Below the pieces are notes generated by a model, which saw only the letters and a program-made list of their open reading frames with translations, was not told the origin of the DNA and searched no databases. Source: Flavimobilis sp052324925 (GTDB lineage Bacteria > Actinomycetota > Actinomycetes > Actinomycetales > Cellulomonadaceae). Taken from it: a stretch of 64,000 nt of DNA. The position numbers and the translations under genes were made by a program. Numbering within the stretch: the stretch's first letter is position 1; every line of letters begins with the position of its first letter. Positions 32,287-41,008 of the stretch are shown one piece after another. The stretch lies in NCBI GenBank assembly GCA_052324925.1, contig JBQPRE010000003.1; one strand, written 5' to 3'.

Positions 32287-32655
32287 CTAGGTCACCGCAC
32301 GCCGGAGGTGGTCCGCGAGGACGACGGCCTGGGAGATGTCGAGCGCCTTGCTCGCCGTGAGCAGGACGACGTCATGGCTGCGCGCGAGGGCGGTGAGCTC
32401 GGCGAGCGGGGTGGCGTGGTCGTCGTCGGCCAGCTCGGCCGCGTACCGGCGCGTGAACTCCTCGAACTTCGCCGGGTCGTGCCCGTACCAGGTGCGCAGG
32501 TCGGTCGACGGGGCGACGTCGCGCGCCCAGGTGTGCAGCGCTGCGCGCTCCTTGGACAGGCCGCGCGGCCAGATCCGGTCGACGAGCACCCGCAGGCCGT
32601 CGCTCGGCACGGGGTCGTCGTACACGCGGGCGAGACGGATCTCGTGTGCGGTCAT
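32287..32655 (-). CDS. DUF488 family protein
   Basis: A 122-residue DUF488 protein with the family landmarks RVYDDPVPSDGLRVLVDRIWPRG (split in two conserved patches), WARDVAPSTDLRTWYGHDP and a closing VVLLTASKALDIS. Function is unknown. It is convergent with parC, with only 5 nt between stops. On the minus strand TACCGT lies 5 nt before the ATG, so this gene too may be leaderless. Confidence 0.87.
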   Translation of the reverse strand: MTAHEIRLARVYDDPVPSDGLRVLVDRIWPRGLSKERAALHTWARDVAPSTDLRTWYGHDPAKFEEFTRRYAAELADDDHATPLAELTALARSHDVVLLTASKALDISQAVVLADHLRRAVT

Positions 32656-32750
32656 CCCTCACGGTAACGCCGCGGCCCCGCCCCCGCGGGGCTGCGCAGG
32701 GTCCGATGCTCGCTGTACGGGCACCTCGGACCTGAAGGGACCTGCATCCC

Positions 32751-32756
32751 TAGACT
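32751..32756 (+). promoter_or_regulatory. -10 element for leaderless metH transcript
   Basis: TAGACT ends 6 nt before the metH ATG. There is no cobalamin riboswitch fold in the 107 nt between the DUF488 gene and metH. Confidence 0.55.
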
Positions 32757-32762
32757 GACGCC

Positions 32763-35700
32763 ATGCTCACAGCCCGCGCCGCAGCGTTCAAGGAAGCACT
32801 CGCCACCAGGGTCGTCGTCGCTGACGGCGCGATGGGCACGATGCTCCAAGCAGCGGATCTCTCGCTCGCCGACTTCCTCGACCTCGAGGGTTGCAACGAG
32901 ATCCTCAACGTCACGCGGCCGGACGTCGTCGAGTCGGTGCACGACGCGTACTTCGCGGTCGGCGTCGACTGCGTCGAGTCCAACACGTTCGGCGCCAACT
33001 GGTCGAACCTGTCGGACTACGGGATCGACGATCGCATCACTGAGCTCGCCGAGGCGGGCGCGGCGATCGCGCGTCGCAGCGCGGACAAGCACACGGCCGC
33101 CGACGGGCGCGAGCGGTGGGTCCTGGGCTCGATGGGCCCGGGCACGAAGCTCCCGAGCCTCGGCCACACGACGTACGCGCACCTCAAGGAGACGTTCTCG
33201 CTGCAGGCTGAGGGCCTGGTGCGGGGTGGTGCCGACGCGATCCTCGTCGAGACGAGCCAGGACCTGCTCCAGGCGAAGTCCGCGATCAACGGCGCGCGCG
33301 ACGCGATGGAGCGCCTCGGCCAGCACGTGCCGATCATCGCGCAGGTCACGGTCGAGACGACGGGCACGATGCTCATGGGCTCGGAGATCGGCGCGGCGCT
33401 CACGGCGCTGCGCGTCCTCGGCATCGACGCGATCGGCCTCAACTGCGCGACGGGCCCGTCCGAGATGAGCGAGCACCTGCGCCATCTCTCGAGGCACTCC
33501 CCCGTGCCCGTGACCTGCATGCCCAACGCGGGCCTGCCCGTGCTCGGCGCGCACGGCGCGGAGTACCCGCTCTCCCCGGCGGAGCTCGCCGCGGCGCACA
33601 AGCAGTTCGTCGGCGAGTTCGGCCTCGCGCTCGTGGGCGGTTGCTGCGGGACGACGCCGGAGCACCTGCGCGCGGTCGTCGACGCCGTGGGCGGGACGCC
33701 CGTCGTCGCGCGCGACCCGAAGCCTGAGCAGGGCGTGGCGAGCCTGTACTCGCACGTGGACTTCGACCAGGACGCGAGCTTCCTCGCGATCGGTGAGCGC
33801 ACGAACGCGAACGGCTCGAAGGCGTTCCGTGAGGCGATGCTCGCGGGCGAGTGGGACGAGTGCGTGCGCATCGCGCGCGACCAGACGCGCGACGGCGCGC
33901 ACCTGCTCGACGTGTGCGTCGACTACGTGGGCCGCGACGGCGCGGCGGACGCGCGGGAGGTCGTCTCGCGCCTCGCCTCAGCGTCGACGCTGCCGCTCGT
34001 GCTGGACTCGACGGAGCCGGAGGTGCTGCGCGCGGGGCTCGAGCTCGTGGGTGGGCGCGCCGTCGTGAACTCGGTGAACTTCGAGGACGGCGACGGCCCG
34101 ACGGCGCGCTACGGGCGGATCATGCCGCTCGTCAAGGAGCACGGTGCGGCGGTCATCGCGCTGACGATCGACGAGGACGGGCAGGCGCGCACGGCGGACC
34201 ACAAGGTCGCGATCGCGAGCCGGCTCATCGACGACCTGGTGGGCACGTGGGGCATGGCGGTCGAGGACATCATCGTCGACACGCTTACGTTCCCGATCGC
34301 GACGGGTCAGGAGGAGACGCGCCGCGATGCGATCGAGACGATCGAGGCGATCCGCGCGCTCAAGGCGAAGTACCCGGGCGTGCACACGACGCTCGGCGTC
34401 TCGAACGTGTCGTTCGGCCTCAACCCGGCCGCGCGCACGGTGCTCAACTCGGTCTTCCTCCACGAGGCCGTCAAGGCAGGGCTGGACTCGGCGATCGTGC
34501 ACGCGGCGAAGATCCTCCCGCTCGCGAAGATTCCGGATGAGCAGCGCGAGGCCGCGCTCGATCTCGTGTGGGACCGGCGGCGGTACGACGACGCGGGCGT
34601 GCTCGTGCACGATCCGCTCGCGCGTCTGCTCGACCTGTTCGCGGGTGTGGACTCGGCGTCGCTCAAGGACCAGCGGGCAGCGGAGCTCGCGGCGCTTCCG
34701 CTCGGTGAGCGCCTCGCGCGGCGCATCGTCGACGGCGAGGCCAAGGGCATGACCGACGACCTCGACGAGGCGCTTGCGTCGGGCCTCAAGGCACTCGAGA
34801 TCGTCAACGACTACCTGCTCGACGGCATGAAGACGGTCGGCGAGCTCTTTGGGCGCGGAGAGATGCAGCTGCCCTTCGTCCTGCAGTCCGCCGAGACGAT
34901 GAAGCAGGCTGTCGCCTACCTTGAGCCGCACATGGAGAAGGTCGAGGGAGGAGCGTCGAAGGGCACGATCGTGCTCGCGACGGTGCGCGGAGACGTGCAC
35001 GACATCGGCAAGAACCTCGTCGACATCATCCTCACGAACAACGGCTACACGGTCATCAACATCGGCATCAAGCAGTCGATCTCCGCGATGATCGACGCCG
35101 CCGAGGAGCACGGCGCGGACGTCATCGGCATGTCGGGCCTGCTCGTGAAGTCGACGCTCGTCATGAAGGAGAACCTCCAGGAGCTCGTCTCTCGGGGTCT
35201 CTCCGGCAAGTACCCGGTGATTCTGGGTGGCGCGGCGCTCACGCGCACGTATGTCGAGGACGACCTGGCGTCGTTGTACGACGGCGAGGTGCGGTACGCG
35301 AAGGACGCTTTCGAGGGCCTGCGGCTCATGGAGCCGCTCGTGCGCATCGCGCGCGGTGAGGCGCGCGACGCCGTCGGGCTTCCCCCGCTCAAGAAGCGCC
35401 GCCACGCGGTCGTGACGCCGACGTTCACGGCGCCCGAGGACCTTCCGGCGCGCTCGGACGTCGCGCTCGACAACCCGGTCCCGACGCCTCCGTTCTGGGG
35501 CACGCGCATCGTCAAGGGCGTGCGCCTCGCCGACTATGCGACGTTCCTCGACGAGCGGGCGACGTTCATGGGTCAGTGGGGGCTCAAGCCGTCCCGCTCT
35601 GATGGGCCGGGATACGAGGAGCTCGTCGAGACCGAGGGGCGTCCGCGCCTGCGCTCATGGCTCGACCGCATCGTTGCCGAAGAGCTCTTTGAGCCGACGG

Positions 35701-36296
35701 TCGTCTACGGCTACTTCCCCGTCGTTGCCGAGGGCGACGACGTCGTCGTGCTGCACCATGAGGGGCCCGACGGTGGGTCGGGTGGCGAGCCAGGCACGGA
35801 GCGGCTGCGGTTCACGTTCCCGCGTCAGCGTCGCGACCGTCACCTGTGCCTCGCGGACTTTGTGCGGCCGCGCTCCTCGGGTGAGGTGGATGTCATGGGC
35901 GTGCAGCTCGTGTCGATCGGCGCGCGCGTCAACGACGTCACGGCTGCGCTGTTCGCGGACAACAAGTACCGCGAGTACATGGAGCTCCACGGCCTGTCGG
36001 TGCAGATGACTGAGGCGCTCGCCGAGTACTGGCACTCACGGGTGCGAGACGAGCTCGGCTTCGCCTCCGAGGACCCCGACGACGTCGCCGGCATGTTCGA
36101 CCTCAAGTACCGCGGCGCCCGCTTCTCGCTCGGCTACCCGGCATGCCCCGAGATGGAGGACCGCCGCAAGGTCGTCGAGCTGCTGCGCCCCGAACGGGTG
36201 GGAGTCAAGCTGTCCGAGGAGCTTCAACTGCACCCCGAGCAGTCGACGGACGCGTTCGTCTTTCATCACCCGGAGGCTAAGTACTTCTCGGTGTGA
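32763..36296 (+). CDS. metH: Cobalamin-dependent methionine synthase
   Basis: A 1177-residue MetH with all four modules. The homocysteine domain carries the zinc ligands C228 (GLNCATG) and C294/C295 (GGCCGTTPEH). The pterin domain follows (GERTNANGSKAFREAM). The B12 domain has DVHDIGKN with the cobalt-ligand H746 and ends in the GGAALTRTYV loop. The C-terminal reactivation domain spans about residues 900-1177. The enzyme transfers the methyl of 5-methyltetrahydrofolate to homocysteine through methylcobalamin. The ATG lies 6 nt after a -10 hexamer. It is the last core gene before the accessory island. Confidence 0.96.
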   Translation: MLTARAAAFKEALATRVVVADGAMGTMLQAADLSLADFLDLEGCNEILNVTRPDVVESVHDAYFAVGVDCVESNTFGANWSNLSDYGIDDRITELAEAGAAIARRSADKHTAADGRERWVLGSMGPGTKLPSLGHTTYAHLKETFSLQAEGLVRGGADAILVETSQDLLQAKSAINGARDAMERLGQHVPIIAQVTVETTGTMLMGSEIGAALTALRVLGIDAIGLNCATGPSEMSEHLRHLSRHSPVPVTCMPNAGLPVLGAHGAEYPLSPAELAAAHKQFVGEFGLALVGGCCGTTPEHLRAVVDAVGGTPVVARDPKPEQGVASLYSHVDFDQDASFLAIGERTNANGSKAFREAMLAGEWDECVRIARDQTRDGAHLLDVCVDYVGRDGAADAREVVSRLASASTLPLVLDSTEPEVLRAGLELVGGRAVVNSVNFEDGDGPTARYGRIMPLVKEHGAAVIALTIDEDGQARTADHKVAIASRLIDDLVGTWGMAVEDIIVDTLTFPIATGQEETRRDAIETIEAIRALKAKYPGVHTTLGVSNVSFGLNPAARTVLNSVFLHEAVKAGLDSAIVHAAKILPLAKIPDEQREAALDLVWDRRRYDDAGVLVHDPLARLLDLFAGVDSASLKDQRAAELAALPLGERLARRIVDGEAKGMTDDLDEALASGLKALEIVNDYLLDGMKTVGELFGRGEMQLPFVLQSAETMKQAVAYLEPHMEKVEGGASKGTIVLATVRGDVHDIGKNLVDIILTNNGYTVINIGIKQSISAMIDAAEEHGADVIGMSGLLVKSTLVMKENLQELVSRGLSGKYPVILGGAALTRTYVEDDLASLYDGEVRYAKDAFEGLRLMEPLVRIARGEARDAVGLPPLKKRRHAVVTPTFTAPEDLPARSDVALDNPVPTPPFWGTRIVKGVRLADYATFLDERATFMGQWGLKPSRSDGPGYEELVETEGRPRLRSWLDRIVAEELFEPTVVYGYFPVVAEGDDVVVLHHEGPDGGSGGEPGTERLRFTFPRQRRDRHLCLADFVRPRSSGEVDVMGVQLVSIGARVNDVTAALFADNKYREYMELHGLSVQMTEALAEYWHSRVRDELGFASEDPDDVAGMFDLKYRGARFSLGYPACPEMEDRRKVVELLRPERVGVKLSEELQLHPEQSTDAFVFHHPEAKYFSV

Positions 36297-36311
36297 CGAC
36301 GCGCACAAGCA

Positions 36312-36339
36312 TGAGACAGTCGTTCTGGAGGCATAGTAC
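36312..36339 (+). promoter_or_regulatory. Candidate promoter for the RT-HEPN operon
   Basis: TGAGAC at 36312-36317 and TAGTAC at 36334-36339 are 16 nt apart, a fair -35/-10 pair. They leave an untranslated leader of about 120 nt before the reverse transcriptase ATG, long enough to contain a structured RNA. I see no obvious stable fold by eye. Confidence 0.35.
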
Positions 36340-36467
36340 TGATGCCCCACGCGCCTCCCGGCCGCATGCCTGCGGACCCGCCGTGCAGACGCACCTTCAC
36401 TGTCCGTCGATTCGAAGTCCTGTCTTTTAGAAGCAATGCGCACTGTGCAGAGTTCTGAAGGGACCCA

Positions 36468-37952
36468 ATGCAACTCCCGGCGACATTCGCAGAAACCCTC
36501 GATTTCGAAGCCGCCGCTCGGGAGGTGGTTGCGAAGCCACTACTGGAAATGCCACCTCTCATTTCCGAGCGCGCCCTAAATAATAACGCAGCGCTTCTTG
36601 CGGACGCCTCATCGGCGGTCTCGATTGGTGGCCACACTCCGTCCATGACCATCATGGCGATGCCAAAGAAGGGCTACGGCCCACGCCCAATCGGCATTCT
36701 CTCACCGATCGACCGAACCATATACGAGGCGCTCGTGAACCGATTGATCATACACTTGCCCCCCTCGTCACGAGACGGAGGAATCGAGACTCATCGAGCA
36801 TTTGGCCTAGACAGCACCGACCAAGACGCGCGTGTCGTCGACCTGGATATTGCCGCATGCTACGAGTACATCGATCACAAAATTCTAGCCGACGAGATCC
36901 TGATGCAGAGCCTGGACCCGGCAGGCACCCGAGCCCTAACAGCGTTCCTCAATGACCTATTCCCCCGATCCGTTGGACTTCCCCAGGCCATGGCCGCGAG
37001 CCACGCGCTAGCGGATGCCTATCTTGAGCGCATCGTCCGCGGGATTCAGCGCGGCGGCTACCAAGTAAATAGGTACGCAGACGATTTTCGCATTGTAGCG
37101 AGGAACTGGGCGGATTCGCACTTAGCCCTGGAACTGGTGGTCACCGAGGCTCGCAACATTGGTCTCACGCTGGCCGACGGGAAAACGCGAATAAGCTCTC
37201 GCGACGCGCTGCTCGCCGAAATTCAGGAACGCCAAAATCTATACGACCAGTATAAATCGGACGCAGCCGACGAGCTGCGCTACATTGATTTTACAGATAA
37301 CGGCTATGACGATGTCGTTATCGAGGAGAAGGAAGCGCCAGAAGAAGAGGTGGACTTCGCAACCCTGCGTAGGATTGTTGAAGATTGGATTACGAGTCAG
37401 AGCGACCCTCGTGCACTCCACGCTTCCTTTGGCTCGCGCGCCCTCCAAGTGCTCGCCGCCGCGCCAGAACGAATTCCCGACGAGTGGCTTCTCAGGATCG
37501 TCGCCCGCGAGCCGAGGAGGCTACGCAGCGTCCTCGCGTATATTTCGCGCCGGGGGGAGAGTGAGGAGAATTGGAAGACCCTGGAACTTCTTTCACAGCA
37601 GCCGAGGAGATCTCCATGGTCGCGAGTGTGGCTCCTGGCTACTGCTGACGAACTGCAGTCGCGCGACGCCAACACTACAGCGGAGTTGATGGAGTGGGCC
37701 ACAGGTTGTCTGCGAGACAACTCCGAGGTCGTCCGTGCCGAGGCTGCCTGGCTGCTCGCCCACACGCATTCGGTCAATGGAGATGACCTTGCATCCATTT
37801 TCGTCGAGTCCACCCCGATCACAAGATTTGGAGTTGCAGCCGCGGCCGGAAGACTTGACGGAGCCACACCGTCGAAGGTTGGAAAGGCCCTTCGCGCGGA
37901 TTCAAGGGTAGCGCGCGCCGCCTATATGTGGGGAACCGACCATGCTAGTTGA
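36468..37952 (+). CDS. Reverse transcriptase of the UG/Abi type with C-terminal helical repeat domain
   Basis: A 494-residue RNA-directed DNA polymerase. Motif A is VDLDIAACYEYIDH (D127). The block GLPQA at 170-174 matches the conserved xPQG region. The catalytic box is NRYADDFRIV with YADD at 203-206, and the LTLADGKTRIS block follows. All catalytic Asp residues are present. From about residue 300 to the end the protein is alpha-helical with HEAT-like repeats (DNSEVVRAEAAWLLAHTH), as in the alpha-rep domain of UG/Abi defence reverse transcriptases such as AbiA, AbiK and Abi-P2. It overlaps a HEPN gene by 11 nt. The DNA is visibly more A+T-rich, with codons such as AAT and ATA that are rare elsewhere in the window, so it was probably acquired. 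Retron and group II intron types are less likely: no msr/msd or intron flanks are seen. Confidence 0.82.
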   Translation: MQLPATFAETLDFEAAAREVVAKPLLEMPPLISERALNNNAALLADASSAVSIGGHTPSMTIMAMPKKGYGPRPIGILSPIDRTIYEALVNRLIIHLPPSSRDGGIETHRAFGLDSTDQDARVVDLDIAACYEYIDHKILADEILMQSLDPAGTRALTAFLNDLFPRSVGLPQAMAASHALADAYLERIVRGIQRGGYQVNRYADDFRIVARNWADSHLALELVVTEARNIGLTLADGKTRISSRDALLAEIQERQNLYDQYKSDAADELRYIDFTDNGYDDVVIEEKEAPEEEVDFATLRRIVEDWITSQSDPRALHASFGSRALQVLAAAPERIPDEWLLRIVAREPRRLRSVLAYISRRGESEENWKTLELLSQQPRRSPWSRVWLLATADELQSRDANTTAELMEWATGCLRDNSEVVRAEAAWLLAHTHSVNGDDLASIFVESTPITRFGVAAAAGRLDGATPSKVGKALRADSRVARAAYMWGTDHAS

Positions 37953-38490
37953 TGGCCGACTCACCGCCGAGGCAGAGGCCACCATCGCCCGTCTCTCACA
38001 CGGGCTCTATGCAGACAGTCTTGCGACGGCTTCACTGTCGAGCCTTGTGGCGATAGTCGAAGCCCATGTGGATGCGTCGATTCAGACGCTGTTCGATTGC
38101 TCGACTGTCGGAGATACAACATTTGGCAAGTTCCTATTTCAGCGCTATAGTCGTGAATTGAAGCAGACCTGGACGGGGCGAATGGAATCCCTCCGGGCGG
38201 GGTTCGGAATCGTCATTGAGCCCGAGATTCTCTCGAGGAGACTACTCTGGATAGTGGATATTCGGAACGCGATTGCGCACGGCGACGGGTCACTCACGGA
38301 CAGGCAGGTGCAGAGTTGGAGCGCTGCTCTGAACTTGCGCCGAGATCTTGAACGCGAGTTGGCAGTTTCTATAAATGCTCGCAGGATCACCATAACCCCA
38401 TTGACGATCGAGAGGTCGGTACGGTTTCTCGTTGCGTACGTTGCCGCCTTCGATCTCGCTATTGGCCGCAGCCTTAGTCGCACTGCATAG
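37942..38490 (+). CDS. HEPN-domain protein partnered with the reverse transcriptase
   Basis: A 182-residue helical protein. The segment IVDIRNAIAHGDGSLTD holds an Rx4H motif (R108 to H113), the catalytic signature of HEPN ribonucleases. No other domain is visible. The ATG lies inside the end of the reverse transcriptase gene (11-nt overlap), so the two are translated together. In lactococcal AbiA a HEPN domain is fused to the C-terminus of the same kind of RT, so this looks like the split form: RT as sensor or template-making arm and HEPN as RNA-cutting effector. That role is inference. The stop lies 16 nt before an insertion sequence, and the protein seems complete. Confidence 0.75.
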   Translation: MLVDGRLTAEAEATIARLSHGLYADSLATASLSSLVAIVEAHVDASIQTLFDCSTVGDTTFGKFLFQRYSRELKQTWTGRMESLRAGFGIVIEPEILSRRLLWIVDIRNAIAHGDGSLTDRQVQSWSAALNLRRDLERELAVSINARRITITPLTIERSVRFLVAYVAAFDLAIGRSLSRTA

Positions 38491-38506
38491 CGGCTTTGGG
38501 ATATTG

Positions 38507-38530
38507 GGCTCTTCGCGATCGAGGGTGTAG
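38507..38530 (+). repeat. Left terminal inverted repeat of the ISL3 element
   Basis: Begins GGCTCTTCGCGATCGAGGGT and pairs with 39835-39858 at 19 of 24 positions. Confidence 0.8.
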
Positions 38531-38616
38531 AGGCCTGAGCGCGTCGTTGGCCGGATGTGGGTCGAGGTCTCCCTGAGGATGGAAGTTCTCACACTCACCA
38601 TCTGGAAGACCTCGAC

Positions 38617-39855
38617 ATGCCCCACCCTACTTTCGCAGCCCCCGACCTGACGACGTTCGCCCGCCTGGACGAGCTCGGCCTTGAGGCCGTCGGGCAGTAC
38701 CTCGGCACGGACCGGGCGGTGCTGGAGTGCCGCGCCACAGAGCCGGACCAGTGGTGCCGGCAGTGCGGGTGCGAGGGCGTGCCGCGCGGCACCGTGGCCC
38801 GTCGGCTTGCGCACGAGCCGTTCGGGCACTGGCCCACGACGCTGCTGATCCGCGTGCGCCGCTACAGGTGCACGGGATGCGGGCGGGTGTGGCGGCAGGA
38901 CACGACGGCGGCAGCGCCACCTCGGGCGAAGATCTCCCGCGGCGGGCTGGCGTGGGGGCTGGCGGGGATCGTGCTGGACCACCTGTCGGTCTCGCGTGTC
39001 GCGGCAGGACTGGGGGTGTCCTGGTCGACTGCGAACACCGCGATCCTCGCCGAGGGCAAACGCCGCCTCATCGAGGACCCTCATCGGTTCGACCACGTCA
39101 CCACGATCGGTGTCGACGAGCACGTCTGGCGTCACACCAGGCGCGGTGACAAGTACGTGACCGTCATCATCGACCTCACCCCGGTGCGGGACAAGACGGG
39201 CCCGGCGAGGCTGCTGGACATGGTCGAGGGCCGCTCGAAGGCCGTGTTCAAGCAGTGGCTCGCCGACCGGCCGAAGGCATGGCAGGACGGGATCGAGGTC
39301 GTCGCGATGGACGGCTTCACCGGGTTCAAGACAGCCACCACCGAGGAGCTGCCCGACGCGGTCGCGGTCATGGACCCCTGCCACGTGATCCGCCTGGCCG
39401 GTGACGCGTTGGAGAACTGCCGACGCCGCGTCCAGCACGACATCTTCGGCCGCCGCGGGATGAAAGGCGACCCGCTCTACCAGGCCCGCCGCACCCTGCT
39501 CACCGGCGCCAGCCTGCTCACCGGCAAGCAGCAGGCACGGCTGGGGGCGCTGTTCGCCGACGAGCGGCACGCCGAGGTCGAGGCGACGTGGGGCGTCTAC
39601 CAGGACGTGATCACCGCCTACCGCGAGAAGGACCCGAGCCTGGGCCGGTTCTTCCTGCAGCACACGATCGACCGGATCACCACCGGCGTCCCGGACCCGC
39701 CGGGCACCTCGAACGGACCGACGGAGGCGATCAACGGTCGGCTCGAGCCCCTGCGTGGCACTGCCCTTGGCTTCTGGAACCTGACCCACTACATCCCACG
39801 AAAACTGCTCGAAGCCGGCGGCTTCAGGCCTCGACTGCACCCTGGATTGGGATGA
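38617..39855 (+). CDS. ISL3 family transposase
   Basis: A 412-residue DDE transposase. The N-terminal zinc-finger region has CRQCGCEG and CTGCGRVW cysteine pairs. The catalytic domain has TIGVDEHVW (first Asp), VVAMDGFTGF (second Asp) and SNGPTEAINGRL (Glu). ATG at 38617 gives the usual start (MPHPTFAAPDLTTFARLDEL). Its stop codon lies inside the right terminal repeat, as is common in this family. Nothing suggests inactivation. Confidence 0.92.
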   Translation: MPHPTFAAPDLTTFARLDELGLEAVGQYLGTDRAVLECRATEPDQWCRQCGCEGVPRGTVARRLAHEPFGHWPTTLLIRVRRYRCTGCGRVWRQDTTAAAPPRAKISRGGLAWGLAGIVLDHLSVSRVAAGLGVSWSTANTAILAEGKRRLIEDPHRFDHVTTIGVDEHVWRHTRRGDKYVTVIIDLTPVRDKTGPARLLDMVEGRSKAVFKQWLADRPKAWQDGIEVVAMDGFTGFKTATTEELPDAVAVMDPCHVIRLAGDALENCRRRVQHDIFGRRGMKGDPLYQARRTLLTGASLLTGKQQARLGALFADERHAEVEATWGVYQDVITAYREKDPSLGRFFLQHTIDRITTGVPDPPGTSNGPTEAINGRLEPLRGTALGFWNLTHYIPRKLLEAGGFRPRLHPGLG

Positions 39856-39858
39856 GCC
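39835..39858 (-). repeat. Right terminal inverted repeat of the ISL3 element
   Basis: On the minus strand it begins GGCTCATCCCAATCCAGGGT, matching the left end apart from five mismatches. It overlaps the transposase stop codon. Confidence 0.8.
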
Positions 39859-39939
39859 TGTTTCGCCTCAGTTCACGGCTGATCGTCGAAGGTGCCCCCA
39901 TCGTCGCCCCGATCTTCCGGATCGACAGACCCGTCATGA

Positions 39940-40200
39940 TCAGGTCCTACAGCGGTCTCGCTCGAGGAGGCCGAGGTAGCGGGCATCGATCACCTGCTCG
40001 GCGCGGAGCGTTTCATAGCGCGTAGCAGCCCGGGTCTTGATGGCGTCGATGACGGCGGCGAGGTCGTCGGGTAGCGGGTCGGCGGCGCTGATGGTGTGGT
40101 CGCCAAAGGTGCTGTCGATGGTGCATTGAACAGATCGGCGGCCAGACGCGCTCCCGTGGGGCGGCTCCAATCCACGATCCGATACCCTCTTGTCGACAGT
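39940..40200 (-). pseudogene. Possible gene remnant between the IS element and the winged-helix gene
   Basis: A minus-strand frame ends in the protein-like stretch DLAAVIDAIKTRAATRYETL and continues RAEQVIDARYLGLLERDR before its stop. It has no credible start or ribosome binding site, and I do not recognise the family. It could be the 3' end of a gene cut by rearrangement, or chance. The rest of the 373-nt interval 39859-40231 shows only the ribosome binding site of the next gene. Confidence 0.3.
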
Positions 40201-40231
40201 GTCCCCACAAGCGTGAATCAAGGAGGAAATC

Positions 40232-41008
40232 GTGATTCCCATCAAGACCAATGTCGAGGACATTCAGAAGTTGCTCGCTTACCTCGGAAAGCAGATCGGC
40301 TGGGTGGAACCGGCAAAGATCGAGAAGGCACTCGGGTCGGTCGACGATCGCAAGGTTAGCGCGATGGTCGAGTACGGTCTCATCGTCCGCGACGGTGGGA
40401 ATCTTCGGACGACTGATCGCGGCAAGCAGTTCAACACCGACCCGCGCGCCGTGCTCCGAGAGGTGTTGTCGAGCGTTGAGCTGTACCAGGCAACGCTGGA
40501 GTGGGTTCACTACGGCAAGCGGTCTGAGGCGACGACGTCTGAAATCGGACAGTACTGGGAGGGATCCCACAAGGACACCGTCGGCAGCTTGAGCGGCTCA
40601 ACGCTCGCGTCTGGTGCGGTGACCTTCGGGCGCATCATTGACGGAGCGGGGCTGGGAACCTTCGTGGTCGGCCGCGGCGGGAACGAGACTCGGGTCAGCT
40701 TCGACCTCCCTGAAGTGGACGCGGTGGTGAATGGGGCTCCTCCAGCGGAAGAAGCCGAATCAGAGGTTGTCGAGGATGTGGAGCCCGCGACGGCAATGGC
40801 CACTAACACCCCAACACCCGTAGCCACGCCCGCGACGGCTCCGAGCTTCCCCGCACCTACGTCCACGGTTTCCCTATCCACCAGCCCGAGCGTGCACGTC
40901 AACGTCGAGATTCACATCGCCGCCGACGCCACTGCGGAAACGGTGCGAGAGATCTTCAAGAACATGGCTCGATACGTCCTCAACAAGCCCGTAACAGATG
41001 ACGTCTAG
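40232..41008 (+). CDS. Winged-helix (DUF5343-like) protein partnered with a HEPN gene
   Basis: A 258-residue protein. Residues 5-70 look like a winged helix (IEKALGSVDDRKVSAMVEYG, then LRTTDRGKQF). A second folded region runs to about residue 165. A Thr/Pro/Ala-rich linker (about 180-220) follows, and the protein ends in HVNVEIHIAADATAETVREI. That ending resembles the C-terminus of DUF5343-type proteins, which I recognise only at family level. A strong AGGAGG site 5 nt before the GTG fixes the start. It overlaps the next gene, which encodes a HEPN protein, by 11 nt. The pair probably forms a regulatory or toxin-antitoxin-like defence unit; this is inference from arrangement. Confidence 0.7.
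   Translation: MIPIKTNVEDIQKLLAYLGKQIGWVEPAKIEKALGSVDDRKVSAMVEYGLIVRDGGNLRTTDRGKQFNTDPRAVLREVLSSVELYQATLEWVHYGKRSEATTSEIGQYWEGSHKDTVGSLSGSTLASGAVTFGRIIDGAGLGTFVVGRGGNETRVSFDLPEVDAVVNGAPPAEEAESEVVEDVEPATAMATNTPTPVATPATAPSFPAPTSTVSLSTSPSVHVNVEIHIAADATAETVREIFKNMARYVLNKPVTDDV

Larger units (their letters stand above)
38507..39858 (+). mobile_element. ISL3-family insertion sequence
   Basis: A 1352-bp element bounded by imperfect 24-bp inverted repeats (19 of 24 positions match) and containing one intact transposase gene. The G+C-rich body contrasts with the A+T-richer operon it sits behind. No 8-bp target duplication is seen: the flanks are GGATATTG on the left and TGTTTCGC on the right, so one flank may have rearranged after insertion. 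Confidence 0.85.

Noticed and set aside
36404..36440. tRNA-like T-loop (GATTCGAAGTC) before the reverse transcriptase gene
   Set aside because: No acceptor stem, D-arm or anticodon arm can be built around it, so it is neither a tRNA gene nor a clear attachment site.
36297..36467. Retron msr/msd upstream of the RT gene
   Set aside because: No pair of long inverted repeats or stable multi-hairpin RNA is apparent by eye. A different kind of leader RNA is not excluded.
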